From Chrysomallon squamiferum (taxonomy: Eukaryota > Mollusca > Gastropoda > Neomphalida > Peltospiridae), in NCBI GenBank assembly GCA_012295275.1, contig CM022670.1, positions 3,719,264 through 3,783,263 of the forward strand: a DNA stretch of 64,000 nt, in the 5' to 3' direction. Of the stretch, positions 51,076 through 60,383 are shown one piece after another. How positions within the stretch are numbered: the stretch's first letter is position 1; the number at the start of each line of letters is the position of its first letter. The translations under genes and the position numbers were made by a program. The notes under the pieces were generated by a model. It was not told the origin of the DNA. It ran no database searches and was given only the letters and a program-made list of their open reading frames with translations.

Positions 51076-51314
51076 CGGTCGGTTGTTGTTTCGAACGAGG
51101 TCACTGTTACGTTCACATTGGGCTGGGGTTAATTAATATTAAGACTGATTTTAGAAATATTGTTTTTCACTTGCATTTTCGCACACTACACTGTCTGGCT
51201 ACTCTCACTGGTTGCTCAGATAGAAACATTACATCTTAAACAATGATTCCTTGTGAATGAACTTCGACACACCGACTGTTTCTTAAGCAACGAAGAGAGA
51301 ACTACAACGTCTAT

Positions 51315-51452
51315 TGCTACTACTACTACTGTTACTACTACTACTACTGTTACTACTACTACTACTACTACTATTACTACTACAACTGCTATTATTACTA
51401 CTACTACTATTACTACTACAACTGCTATTACTACTACTACTACTACTACTGA
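51315..51452. repeat. (TAC)n degenerate microsatellite
   Basis: ACT/TAC triplets with a repeated larger phrase TATTACTACTACAACTGC at about 51370 and 51408. Confidence 0.94.
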
Positions 51453-51589
51453 CACACTCACACATATTCTTAAGTATTGACAAAATGTTCGTATAAAAAT
51501 AACTGAAATAAAACAAAACAATAATAATAACAAAAAAACAAAAACCACGCACATACACACACATTCACAAAACATACAGGTATGACATC

Positions 51590-51900
51590 AACCTTTTTGT
51601 TTAAATTCAAAATGACCCAATAGCTTTTATTTTCTTTCATTTCTTCACTGGAAAAACACGATTCCCTGCAGCCACGGACACAGTGTTTGATAAAGTCAAA
51701 GATTTCCCCTGGGCAAGAAAACTATATTCTTATTAAATGAAATGAAAGACGTCGCACGCTGGTGAATAATGATGAACGGACGAATAGAAAATGTATAGAA
51801 TAACCAAATCCGAGAGCTTCCACCGGCGTTCTCCGATAATAATGAGAAGTGATAAAATCTAAAGAATTATTATTTAAAATAAGATATCTTTGACATTATT
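51590..51900. other. Non-repetitive intergenic sequence, no gene recognised
   Basis: Unique sequence; nothing recognised. Confidence 0.45.
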
Positions 51901-52023
51901 ATTTTTATATTGTCGTTATTTCCTCTCTCTCTCTTTTCAGTGCATTTGTTACGAATGTCAAAATGAAATGTGAGTGAGATTGTATGATGTTTGTGTTTGC
52001 CAAGGTCAGAGGTAACTGGTTTC

Positions 52024-52026
<3 letters not shown>

Positions 52027-52061
<35 letters not shown>

Positions 52062-52095
52062 TATAGATAGATAGATAGATAGATAGATACATATA
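52027..52095. repeat. (TA)n and (GATA)n microsatellite
   Basis: TA run of about 26 bp, then GATA units. Confidence 0.96.
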
Positions 52096-52144
52096 TACAT
52101 ACATATGTACATGTATTATTACAGTACAAACTGTATTTCACGGT

Positions 52145-52430
52145 GGAAGTAGTTGTAGTAGTAGTAACAGTAGTGGTGATGATAGTAGTCGCAGTAGTAG
52201 TAGTAGCAGAAGTAGCAGTAATAATGGAAGTATCAGCAGTGGTAGTATGAGGGACAGAGGTATTAGCTGTAAACGTAGTAGTAACAAGAATTATTTCAGA
52301 AATATTAACTGTAGTTACGAGAGTAATAGTATAGTCGTAGTTGATGTTGTTGCTGTTTTCTAATAGTAGTAGTAGTTGTTGTAATACTAATGGTGGTGGT
52401 AACGTGATGATGATGATGGTGATGATATTT
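52145..52430. repeat. Decayed (GTA)n repeat ending in (GAT)n
   Basis: GTAGTA, AGCAGT and GGTAGT units over about 280 bases, then GATGATGAT. Confidence 0.88.
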
Positions 52431-52780
52431 ACTGTTTTATTACTCCGAGTTTTATTACCGGTTTGATAATATTCATGACGTCTGCATGTAGTTGTACCTA
52501 ATTATCTTTGGAAAAACAAATACGCAAAATAGAACTTTAAAAGAAAAGACAAAAAATTGTACGAAAAAAGAGAAAGAAAATATTAATCTTGAAAATGAAA
52601 CAGAATAACTGTGGTAAAAAAGGATAATTGCTCCAACTTTTTCTTCTTCTTGTTCTTCTTTTTCTTCTACTTTTCTACTTTTTGACAGGTGTTAAGAAAA
52701 GAAAAAAACAGAAAAAATCAGAACCATGAGAAAAAAAATTGTCTTTGTGAACTCGCACACAGATATGCACGTGCACACAT
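52431..52780. other. AT-rich intergenic sequence, no gene recognised
   Basis: Unique apart from TTC units at 52637-52672. Confidence 0.5.
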
Positions 52781-52784
52781 ACCA

Positions 52785-52832
52785 AAAAAAAAAAAAAGAA
52801 AGAAAAAAAAAAAAAAAAAGGAAAGAAAGAAA

Positions 52833-52864
<32 letters not shown>
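52785..52864. repeat. A-rich tract with long poly-A runs
   Basis: A runs separated by single G, the last about 30 long. Confidence 0.96.
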
Positions 52865-52868
<4 letters not shown>

Positions 52869-53014
52869 CATGGCTAAAGCGGCAACATAGTCTTTTCAGT
52901 TCATTTCTTCCAGTACCTGTTACTGAACCTATTTATATATGTACATACGTACATATATATATATATATTTGCTTTTTAGTATATTTTTATTATGCTGTTT
53001 GTGTGTGTTTTAAT

Positions 53015-53370
53015 AACAGTAGTAGAATTGGTAGCAACTGCAGTAGTAGTAGTAACTGTAGGAGCAGCAGAATAAACAACTTATAGTTGTAACAATAGTA
53101 ATAGTAGTAGTAATAATAACTAGTAGTAACAACAACAAAAACTGTTGTTATTATTGTTGTTGTTGTTGTTGTTATTGGTATTGTTACTATTGTTATTATT
53201 GTTCTTGTTATTATTAATATTTTAATATTACTATTACTACTATTGTTAGTATTATTATTATTATTATTATTATTAGTAGTAGTAGTAGTAGTAGTAGTAG
53301 TAATAGGTAGTAGTAGTAGTTGTTGTACTTGTAGCTGTAGTTGTAGTATTACTCAGGTTGTTGTTGTTTT
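53015..53370. repeat. GTA, ATT and TTG trinucleotide repeat cluster
   Basis: Degenerate GTA and TTG units, then ATT and a GTA run of about 10 units at 53274-53303. Confidence 0.9.
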
Positions 53371-53395
53371 GATGAAATAAATTAATGTAGGAACA

Positions 53396-53475
53396 GGATG
53401 CAGCTGAATGGTAAAGCGTCAACTTAAGACGCGGTAGACTGTCGGATCGAACCTTTGTAGTTGACCTGTCGAGCC
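53396..53475 (+). mobile_element. tRNA-derived SINE-like fragment
   Basis: ATGCAGCTGAATGGTAAAGCG near 53399 is a strong box A-like segment of the class GGC(T)GA(A/G)TGGTAAAGCG, with an anticodon-arm-like ACTTAAGACGCGGTAGACTG after it and GGATCGAACC near 53444 as box B with one mismatch to GGTTCGAACC. The whole 65 bases resemble the tRNA-related head of an invertebrate SINE. The flank GTTGACC...GAGCC could be its body. Confidence 0.5.
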
Positions 53476-53830
53476 TTTTCTTGATCCAGCCAATGCTGCA
53501 CAACTGTGCTACACTTTTCTTACTACTTACTAATCGAGGAGTGTAATCCATGAAATGATGGGAGAGGGGGGTGGTTTCTTTCTTCATTGTTTTTTTGTTG
53601 TTGTTTTTTTGCGTTAAGTAAAACATTTCCTCCTTTCCTTGAAATGAAATGAAACGGAAAAATAAATAAGAATGAAGAAACAGGAAAAATATTTTCAGTT
53701 GTTTAATGCGGTTATCTCCCTTTAACTAGCAAATACAAAACAGTAGTGAATAAAAAAAATATCTCGAGTAAACAAAGCATACACTTGTAATCATAAACAT
53801 CGGAAATAAACGAATAATACATATAAAAAC
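53476..53830. other. Intergenic sequence, no gene recognised
   Basis: Unique sequence; nothing recognised. Confidence 0.45.
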
Positions 53831-54014
53831 AACAACAGCAACAATAATAATAATAATAATAATAATTTTAGTAATATAATAATAATCATAACAGTAATAA
53901 CATAAAAGAACAGCTATAATTTTGAGTTCCCAGGTAACGATAAGAACGGTTTTCATATCTTGAATAATTAAACATCCAAAAAACTGTGAGTTAGAATTAG
54001 CAGCTGCAGTGAAG

Positions 54015-54360
54015 TTATTGCTATTATTATTATTAGTAATAGTATTAGGTAGTCGTGGTTGAAGTGGTAGTAATAGTGGTAGTTATAACAATAAAGTAAT
54101 AGTAGTGGTCGTAGTAGTTGTAGTAATAGTAACAGTAACAGGAAGAGAGTACTAGTAAGAAGAGCACTAGAAGTAAAAATAGTGGTAACATTAGTTGTAG
54201 TGGTAGTACTAGTACTAATAGTGGTTGTGGTAGTGGTAGTACTAGTACTAATAGTGGTTGCAGTAGTGGTAGTGGTAGTGGTAGTACTAATAGTGGTTGC
54301 AGTAGTGGTAGTGGTAGTACTAATAGTGGTTGCAGTAGTGGTAGTTGTAGTTCTAGTTAG
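54015..54360. repeat. Degenerate (GTA)n with an embedded 33-bp-scale tandem repeat
   Basis: Within 54196-54350 a unit close to GTAGTACTAATAGTGG followed by TTGCAGTAGTGG recurs about four times. Val-rich frames on one strand and Thr-rich frames on the other are artefacts. Confidence 0.88.
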
Positions 54361-54372
54361 AAGTAATATATA

Positions 54373-54481
54373 CATGGCCGTAACTAGATTATTTTTGAAA
54401 TGAGGCAGAAACACTTAATCGCCGAAAAATCTGTTTGTTGTCTGATGTCTTTGAAGTCATGTCCTTTCATCGCATAGAATA

Positions 54482-54548
<67 letters not shown>

Positions 54549-54614
54549 AAAATAAAATCGTCAATATCAGTATGAGGCATTTGCCTCATTTGCCTCAATG
54601 TAGTTATGGCCATG
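54373..54614. mobile_element. Small element with imperfect terminal inverted repeats (MITE-like)
   Basis: The left end reads CATGGCCGTAACTAGATT and then, after a short gap, ATGAGGCA. The right end, read on the opposite strand, is CATGGCCATAACTACATT followed by ATGAGGCA. Sixteen of the first eighteen positions agree. The interior is about 160 bases and includes a (CTA)n(AAT)n microsatellite; it holds no coding frame. Size and terminal inverted repeats fit a non-autonomous DNA transposon. The target-site duplication is not clear because both flanks are TA-rich. The superfamily is not assigned. Confidence 0.55.
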
Positions 54615-54622
54615 ATACATAC

Positions 54623-54631
<9 letters not shown>

Positions 54632-54667
<36 letters not shown>

Positions 54668-54676
54668 CATACATAC
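54632..54676. repeat. (TA)n/(TACA)n microsatellite
   Basis: TA run followed by ATAC units, directly beside the terminal-inverted-repeat element. Confidence 0.95.
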
Positions 54677-54935
54677 ATATTCAAACAATTTTTACGTACC
54701 TTTCTTGTTTGCTAGCCACATATTACTAATAATTATTCTAAATAATTTTCAGAATGACCAATAATACCACCGTAAAAATATTAAATATCAATATAAGTGG
54801 TTTGAATTAACAAACTAATAAAAATATCATAGTCAAAATATGTGAATTTCAGCTGTCCGGTTAACCAACATATACTGGTTGCTTATTTTCGTGATTACGT
54901 GATTCTGGCTTCATCTCCTCCTGGTTGCTAGGTTT

Positions 54936-55514
54936 TTAGACGAAAGAATCATCTTTTTGTTGGGTCTTGTCGCCTAGTTGGGGTAAACCCCATGAAGAGC
55001 GGGTGGTTGTTTGCTCAGAAACACTTTCTTGTGTCTGCGTGTTTGCTACATCATGTGGTTCCTGGGTGGTTGTTTGTCCAGAAACAGGCTCAGTTAGCGC
55101 GTCTCCTCTTCCAGGGCGGGTGTCACTCTGCAGTTCCGAGTACGTCGACGCGTCTGAGATTTCAGAAATGTCCACGCATCCGTCGCGGATCTGGCCTCCG
55201 AACGGCAAACACGTTTTGTTCTCGCCGCACGAATCTCTGTTACACACAGCCGTGGTTTGGTGGTCAGAAACTGGACCAGACACAGCAGACACTAGCAGAC
55301 CTTTGCTGCCGTCGGTGTCGTCGTTGCGAGTCTCGGACAGCGTGCACGTTTTCGTCTTCACGTCGTACGTCGCAACCGAACACGGAGACGTGAGCCAGCA
55401 GATCTGCCGGCACTGGTAAAAGTTCTTCAGAATCACGGGTCGGAGAGAGTTTACCAAAGAAACGTCGGCTACCACGACGGCTGCTAAAACGAATATGAAA
55501 GATGATGCCATCAT
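54936..55514 (-). CDS. Secreted PAN/apple-like cysteine-rich protein with Thr/Gln-rich tail, 192 residues
   Basis: The frame starts at an ATG-ATG pair with A at -3, encodes a hydrophobic signal peptide (ASSFIFVLAAVVVADVSL, residues 3-20) and stops at 54936. Residues 35-57 hold four Cys in the spacing C-x3-C-x5-C-x11-C with CRQICWLTSPCSVATYD and TKTC, the core of a PAN/apple module, which mediates protein or carbohydrate binding in secreted proteins. Residues 91-113 hold four more Cys with an N-glycosylation site NKT, perhaps a short EGF-like segment. From about 115 the chain is Ser/Thr/Gln/Asp-rich and contains a 21-residue in-frame duplication (QTTT motifs at 63-bp spacing in the DNA). There is no transmembrane segment after the signal peptide. 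A possible splice acceptor (TTTGTTACAG) ends at 55539, so a 5' non-coding exon may exist. Codons are GC-richer than the surroundings. Specific function unknown. Confidence 0.72.
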   Translation of the reverse strand: MMASSFIFVLAAVVVADVSLVNSLRPVILKNFYQCRQICWLTSPCSVATYDVKTKTCTLSETRNDDTDGSKGLLVSAVSGPVSDHQTTAVCNRDSCGENKTCLPFGGQIRDGCVDISEISDASTYSELQSDTRPGRGDALTEPVSGQTTTQEPHDVANTQTQESVSEQTTTRSSWGLPQLGDKTQQKDDSFV

Positions 55515-55760
55515 AATCGTAAGATGTCGTAAAATCCTCTGTAACAAACCACAGGTCTTTAACGTATATAGTTGGGGGTTTTTTTGTGTGTTTTGAAACG
55601 AATTCTTTTGTAAGTAAACTCTGTCTTTCTGGCTCAGCTAACAGATGATGTGAAAATACAATAACATATCGAAAACAATGCGAGCTCGCCCGCTGATAAC
55701 CAAGTCGAGGTGATGAATTATAGATAAGTGTACGTAAGTCAATCGACCATATCATGGGCA
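55515..55760 (-). other. Upstream region of the PAN-like gene
   Basis: Contains ACTATATACG, a TATA-like motif about 55 bases before the ATG, and the acceptor-like TTTGTTACAG at 55539-55548. Both a nearby transcription start and an upstream non-coding exon are possible; the sequence does not decide between them. A longer frame at 55264-55761 in another phase is not supported. Confidence 0.35.
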
Positions 55761-55944
55761 TTTCGTGATTGGAGAAAAAGAGTGCGAATGTTTTGTGTTT
55801 ATTTTCTTTAGGTTGTCGCTTTTTCTTGTTGTTGATTGGTTATGTTCGGGTTTACGTCGTTTTATTTTGTTATTGTTGGTTTTTGCTTGTTTTTTTTTAA
55901 TACATGTTTTGTCTTTTGGGAGGGATGTAGAGAAAAACATGAAT

Positions 55945-55945
<1 letters not shown>

Positions 55946-56023
<78 letters not shown>
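55946..56023. repeat. (CT)39 microsatellite
   Basis: Perfect CT run of about 78 bp. Confidence 0.98.
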
Positions 56024-56026
<3 letters not shown>

Positions 56027-56560
56027 TTTTCTATGCCTCTTTTAATATCCACGTTTTCCGTTTTAGTATTTTTGCTACTGCAGAATATAATTTTAAAAAA
56101 TAAGTTTTTTTGTATTTTTTGATTTTCGCTATTTTTTCTTTTCTGTTTTACATTTTCCATTATTGTGTTACGAAGTGGAAAAATCAATAATCGTTTTTTT
56201 TTGTGAATTTGCGTTCATTTGCCTGGAAATCACACACAAACAATAGTCATAAAAGTACATGTACACATTCACATAACTACATACACACAAATACAATTAG
56301 AGACAGAGAGAGACACGTAGAGACAGACAGAAGACAGACAAAGAGGAGAGAGAACTGTTACATGAACTGTATATATGTACATACATGTGATTGTGTGTGT
56401 GTGTTTGTGTAATTATTTGATTATGTTCAAACAGAGGATTGGCAAAGTTTCAACTCAACTCTGCTCAGTTATAGATAAGTAATACTTAAGCTGGCATGCA
56501 TGTTAGACATTAGCCTTTTTTTTTTTTTCCTACCGATAAATTTACACGGATAAAATAAAG
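56024..56560. other. AT-rich intergenic sequence, no gene recognised
   Basis: Contains AGACAGAG-type decayed repeat at 56300-56350 and a TG run at 56391-56408. Confidence 0.5.
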
Positions 56561-56564
56561 CAAC

Positions 56565-56640
56565 TGTATGCAGTGAAGCGTTAAAGACGGACAACAGTAT
56601 CTTGGCAAGGGTTCAAATATCAGTTCCACAAAAAATTAAC
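56565..56640 (+). mobile_element. Decayed tRNA-derived SINE-like fragment
   Basis: TATGCAGTGAAGCGTTAAAG near 56567 resembles box A and GGGTTCAAATATCAG near 56608 resembles box B, about 40 bases apart. Both have mismatches. Confidence 0.35.
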
Positions 56641-57175
56641 AAAATCTTTTAATATTATACGTATGTTAGATATATAATCAGTATTGGTTAATATTACAAA
56701 TGGGTGACAAGGTCGTTAAATAATATTAACAAAAGATTTCATATACCGTCATAATTAGGCCAGACCAGACCAGACGAGGCTCTGCTACCTATTTATTTAT
56801 TCTAGGCTTGACAAGAGAGCGGCCACTTAGTAAGTTTATTTTATATTGTAGTTTTATAACTAGATATTTAGATCGTTGAGTAAAATAATTTCCTTTGATT
56901 GGGTTAGGGTGGAGCGAACGATAATTTTTTGTGAATTACTATGTGATTAAAAAGATATAGCTTCTGATAGAAGGTCGTGTAGGTTTTTGAACTGTAATAT
57001 GGTTATGTCGTTGATTAATGTATTAAGAACAGACTTGCTGTACTGATTGCTATAACCGGCGAAATGTTTAACGTGCTGATAGGTTTTCCATGTAATTCTG
57101 TTGATCTGTACAGCACAGTAAGCTAATGGAGACATTCTTGTGTTTACCTATGACATTTCTTCTCAACTTGATGCA
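56641..57175. other. AT-rich intergenic sequence, no gene recognised
   Basis: Unique sequence; CCAGACCAGACCAGACG at about 56760 is a very short tandem repeat. Confidence 0.5.
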
Positions 57176-57179
57176 TTTG

Positions 57180-57560
57180 TTATAACTACTGTTACAAATA
57201 TTAGTATTACTGCAACAACAACAACAACTACTGCTACTACTGTTGCTGCTGTTACTACTAATAATATTAATATTACTATTACCACTATTACTATTGCCGC
57301 TACTACTATTACTACTACGACTATTACTACAACTGCTTCTACTACTATGACAACGATTACTACTATTATTACTACTGCTACTATTGCTGCTGCTGTTACT
57401 ACTAATAATATTAATATTACTATTGCCACTACAACTATTTTTACTACTACTACTGCAGCTATTACTACAACTGCTTCTACTCCTATGACTACGATTACTA
57501 CTACTATTACTATTGCTACTATTAGTACTGTTACTACTTTTACTATTACTGCTACTACAA
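57180..57560. repeat. Compound TAC/GCT/ATT repeat with a ~140-bp tandem duplication
   Basis: A phrase GTTACTACTAATAATATT occurs at 57251 and again at 57395, and ATTACTACAACTGCTTCT at 57323 and again at 57461. The spacings (144 and 138) show that a block of roughly 140 bp of impure trinucleotide repeat has been duplicated. The 205-codon Thr/Ile frame over this region is an artefact. Confidence 0.9.
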
Positions 57561-57633
57561 CGCCTACTGGTATTAATAATACAATAATTATCATCAATCG
57601 ACCACAATTATTATTCGATTATTACTTCAAACA

Positions 57634-57737
57634 CTACTGCTACATACATACATGCTTACATATATACTTCTACTACTACTACTGCTACATACATACATGC
57701 TTACATATATACTTCTACTACTACTATTGCTACTACT
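57634..57737. repeat. Two tandem copies of a ~53-bp unit
   Basis: CTGCTACATACATACATG...ATATATACTTCTACTACT occurs twice back to back, followed by more TAC units. Confidence 0.9.
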
Positions 57738-57814
57738 ACTTCTACTACTATCAGTAGTGGTAGTAAAAAGCCATCCTAATGTGATATACAAATAAATTCG
57801 GTCACAGGATATTA

Positions 57815-58062
57815 TCATCAACATCATCCTCATCATCACAATCATCATCAGTATTATTACTATTAATTATTACTATTATTAATTAACAATTATTATTATT
57901 AATAATTATTATCATCATCATCATCATCTTCTTCATTATGATCATCATTATCATCATCATTATCATCATCATCATCATCTTCTTCATTATCATGATCATC
58001 ATCTTCATGATCATCATCTTCTTCATTATCATCATCATTATCATCATCATCATCATTACGCG
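57815..58062. repeat. (ATC)n/(TTC)n compound microsatellite
   Basis: ATC, ATT and TTC triplets run to within about 30 bases of the splice acceptor at 58094 and presumably form the end of an intron. Confidence 0.95.
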
Positions 58063-58094
58063 CCTAATATTACTAACACGTTTCCTATCTCCAG

Positions 58095-58411
58095 AGGAAC
58101 TGAGCATGTCGGGAATTCCTGCTCCGTGGTTTCAGCAGAAACAGATGGCGACACCGCGACGAATCCCCGCCGTGGACGTACTCACTCAGGAAGAGCTGGA
58201 CGTCATCACGGAGCGGCTGTCGAAGCCGACGCAGGCGTTTCTGGCCAAGAAGTCGCTGCACTGGAAGCAGGACACGTACACCGACCAAGGTCGCTACGAC
58301 TGGAGTAAGATGGACCTGTGCGAGGACTGCAAGAAGTGCACGTGGACGCCCATTGGAACCGTGAAGAAGTCGTACAAGATCAGGCCAAATCTGACCCCGC
58401 CTCAGCACTGA
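58095..58411 (+). CDS. Terminal coding exon of an unrecognised protein (101 codons from its own Met)
   Basis: An acceptor TTTCCTATCTCCAG ends at 58094. The frame then runs to TGA at 58409-58411. The first Met (58106, A at -3) would give 101 residues: MSGIPAPWFQQKQ, a basic TPRR segment, a predicted helix LTQEELDVITERLSKPTQAF, an aromatic and charged stretch (HWKQDTYTDQGRYDWSKMD), and a CEDCKKC (C-x2-C-x2-C) at residues 72-78, ending NLTPPQH. If the gene has upstream coding exons the frame enters with AG as codon positions 2 and 3. GC content and codon use are clearly higher than the flanks, and a poly(A) signal follows. I do not recognise the family. Small basic proteins with such WxK and RLxxP elements occur among axonemal proteins, but that is only a loose impression. 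Confidence 0.7.
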
Positions 58412-58530
58412 CGTCGCAGAGCGTTTGTTCAGACTGTGCCGTACTAAAAGACATGTTTAAGTTATTTATTATTTTAAGTCAGATGTTTTATCGATGTAAA
58501 GATCTCTGATATTTTTATTCGTACTTGTAT

Positions 58531-58579
<49 letters not shown>

Positions 58580-58653
58580 ATATTAAAAGAAAACGAACTG
58601 ATAAATAGATATGTACTGATGTTTACGTATATTATTTATGTTTGTGTGTCATA
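58412..58653 (+). other. 3' untranslated region of the 58095-58411 gene, with (GT)n
   Basis: Follows the stop codon. It contains a (GT)23 run at 58531-58577. Extent is inferred from the poly(A) signal downstream. Confidence 0.55.
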
Positions 58654-58659
58654 AATAAA
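58654..58659 (+). terminator. AATAAA polyadenylation signal
   Basis: Canonical AATAAA about 243 bases after the stop codon at 58411, in ATAAATAAAAACATAC. It is the first canonical copy downstream of the exon that I found. In AT-rich sequence such a hexamer can occur by chance. Confidence 0.5.
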
Positions 58660-59175
58660 AACATACATACATACATACATACATACATTCATATATAATA
58701 CATATATATATATACATAGGTATGTACGTAGACACACACACACACTCCTGAACAAAGTTTAAAACAGGTATTAAATTATCATCGATTTTATGTTAAAAGA
58801 CATAAAAAAAAAATTTTAAAAATCGTTTTTCGCAGACTGTATGAAAAAGTAAAGGAAAAAAATATGGGTGGAAAAAGAGAAATAAAATAAAAATAAACAT
58901 TTTTGGTTTCTTAAATTATTATTATTATTATTAATGTTTATCATAATGAATTTAAGACCTGTGACTTTTTAAAAAAAAATAGGTGTAACTTCAACTTTAT
59001 TTTTCAAAGTAATCTGTCATCTGGACAGTTAGAGTTCAGTAAAATGATGGATTATGAACTCAAAATGCATCATTTCTGAGTCTGTGTGTGTGTCTTGCAT
59101 TAACATGAAGTAAATATTCAAACCACCCGTCACTGCTGGATGTTTTCTTACATACCGCTGAAACTGTTATATGAA
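58660..59175. other. AT-rich intergenic sequence with CATA and TA units, no gene recognised
   Basis: (CATA)n at 58661-58690, then unique AT-rich sequence. Confidence 0.5.
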
Positions 59176-59178
59176 ATC

Positions 59179-59180
<2 letters not shown>

Positions 59181-59237
<57 letters not shown>
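59181..59237. repeat. (ATT)19 microsatellite
   Basis: ATT run, then ATC, GTT and GAT units to about 59290. Confidence 0.97.
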
Positions 59238-59435
59238 GTCATTATCATCATTGTCATTATTGTTGTTGTTGATGTTGATGTTGTTGCTGTTATAGTGTCC
59301 TGAGTTATCAGTATATATATGTAACGTTTATAATTATATTTGCTTTGGTGTGTCGTTTGTGTTTGTATAATTTTATATAGTGAAATGTCTCAGTTGTTAT
59401 GTTATTCATTTTTACCCTCGAACCTTTTAAATTTT

Positions 59436-59476
59436 GTGTGTGTGTGTGTGTGTGTGTGAGCGCGTGCGCGCGCGTA
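59436..59476. repeat. (TG)n with GCGCGCGCG end
   Basis: TG run followed by AGCGCGTGCGCGCGCG; nearly all alternating purine and pyrimidine. Confidence 0.95.
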
Positions 59477-59880
59477 TGTGAGTGCCTATATTACACGTAC
59501 AGTATTAATGGATACAACTAAATACTCGTTAAATCCATACGTGATAAGGGATAATCATATTAGGTGTATGTGTTTGATAAATTACTTAGATTCAGTGCTT
59601 GAAAGATATGTCAGTCTTTACTGTTCTTTTATTTGTGTTACGTTAGATGACATTCTGTGAAGAGTTATTTGTTAAGATGATAACATCAATTATCACAGTA
59701 ATGTGAAGACAATAAGAAATTAAAGAAAACTGTTAAATATATTTATGAAAACTTCATTGTTGTTTGTTGTTACCATGAAATTTTTCCAAGCACGCGTTCA
59801 TTTGTTAAAAAACGAGTTGGAGTGCGCAGGCATAATATTTATAACGTCTGTCCAGAAAGTAAAATCAATTTAATCAGTTA
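59477..59880. other. Intergenic sequence, no gene recognised
   Basis: Unique sequence; nothing recognised. Confidence 0.5.

Positions 59881-59881
<1 letters not shown>

Positions 59882-59957
<76 letters not shown>
59882..59957. repeat. (CA)38 microsatellite
   Basis: Perfect CA run of 76 bp. Confidence 0.98.
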
Positions 59958-59960
<3 letters not shown>

Positions 59961-60295
59961 CCCAAAACGCCAGGATTGAACGTAAACGTACCAACGACCT
60001 TGACCGAGTGATATCAAATCATCTGTGAAACAGGCTCTCTGTAAATATCAAATAGTTTCGCAGTGACCATTTAATGCTGAAGAAATCCAGTCAGTTATAT
60101 GTGGCATTCCTTTGATGATCGGAGAGGTTAAACTGTGTCAAGCAAAGATCGTTTACCGATATAGAGTTTATTTGATTTGTGGAAATATAGCACGTGTTTT
60201 GACGAGGTGTTGTCATTCCACAAATGTACCAAATACTGATTTCCTGAAGACGAATTTTCTGTGGTAGCCGATAGTTTACATCTTTAATTATCTAT
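59958..60295. other. Intergenic sequence, no gene recognised
   Basis: Unique sequence; nothing recognised. Confidence 0.5.
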
Positions 60296-60335
60296 TATAT
60301 ATATATATATATGTATGTATGTATGTATGTATATA

Positions 60336-60380
<45 letters not shown>
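60296..60380. repeat. (TA)n, (TATG)n, (ATT)n series
   Basis: Three short microsatellites in line directly before the minisatellite array. Confidence 0.95.

Positions 60381-60383
<3 letters not shown>

Noticed and set aside
53968-54414. Thr/Ser-rich open frame on the minus strand
   Set aside because: Encoded by degenerate GTA repeats; it overlaps the transposon-like element end.
54690-54705. AAG|GTACGT donor on the minus strand downstream of the PAN-like gene
   Set aside because: It lies after the stop codon and no exon around it could be supported; it may be chance or a 3' UTR intron.
54967-55419. Plus-strand open frames opposite the PAN-like gene
   Set aside because: Antisense shadows of a GC-richer coding region; the minus-strand frame has signal peptide and ordered cysteines.
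55264-55761. Longer minus-strand frame overlapping the PAN-like gene in another phase
   Set aside because: No domain, and it runs through the probable promoter or acceptor; the overlapping frame has the cysteine pattern.
57140-57757. Open frame of about 205 codons, Thr/Ile-rich
   Set aside because: It is a translation of impure TAC/ATT/GCT microsatellite and has no start context, domain or splice support.
58085-58408. Minus-strand open frame opposite the 58095 exon
   Set aside because: Leu/Arg-rich antisense shadow; the plus strand has the splice acceptor, stop and poly(A) signal.
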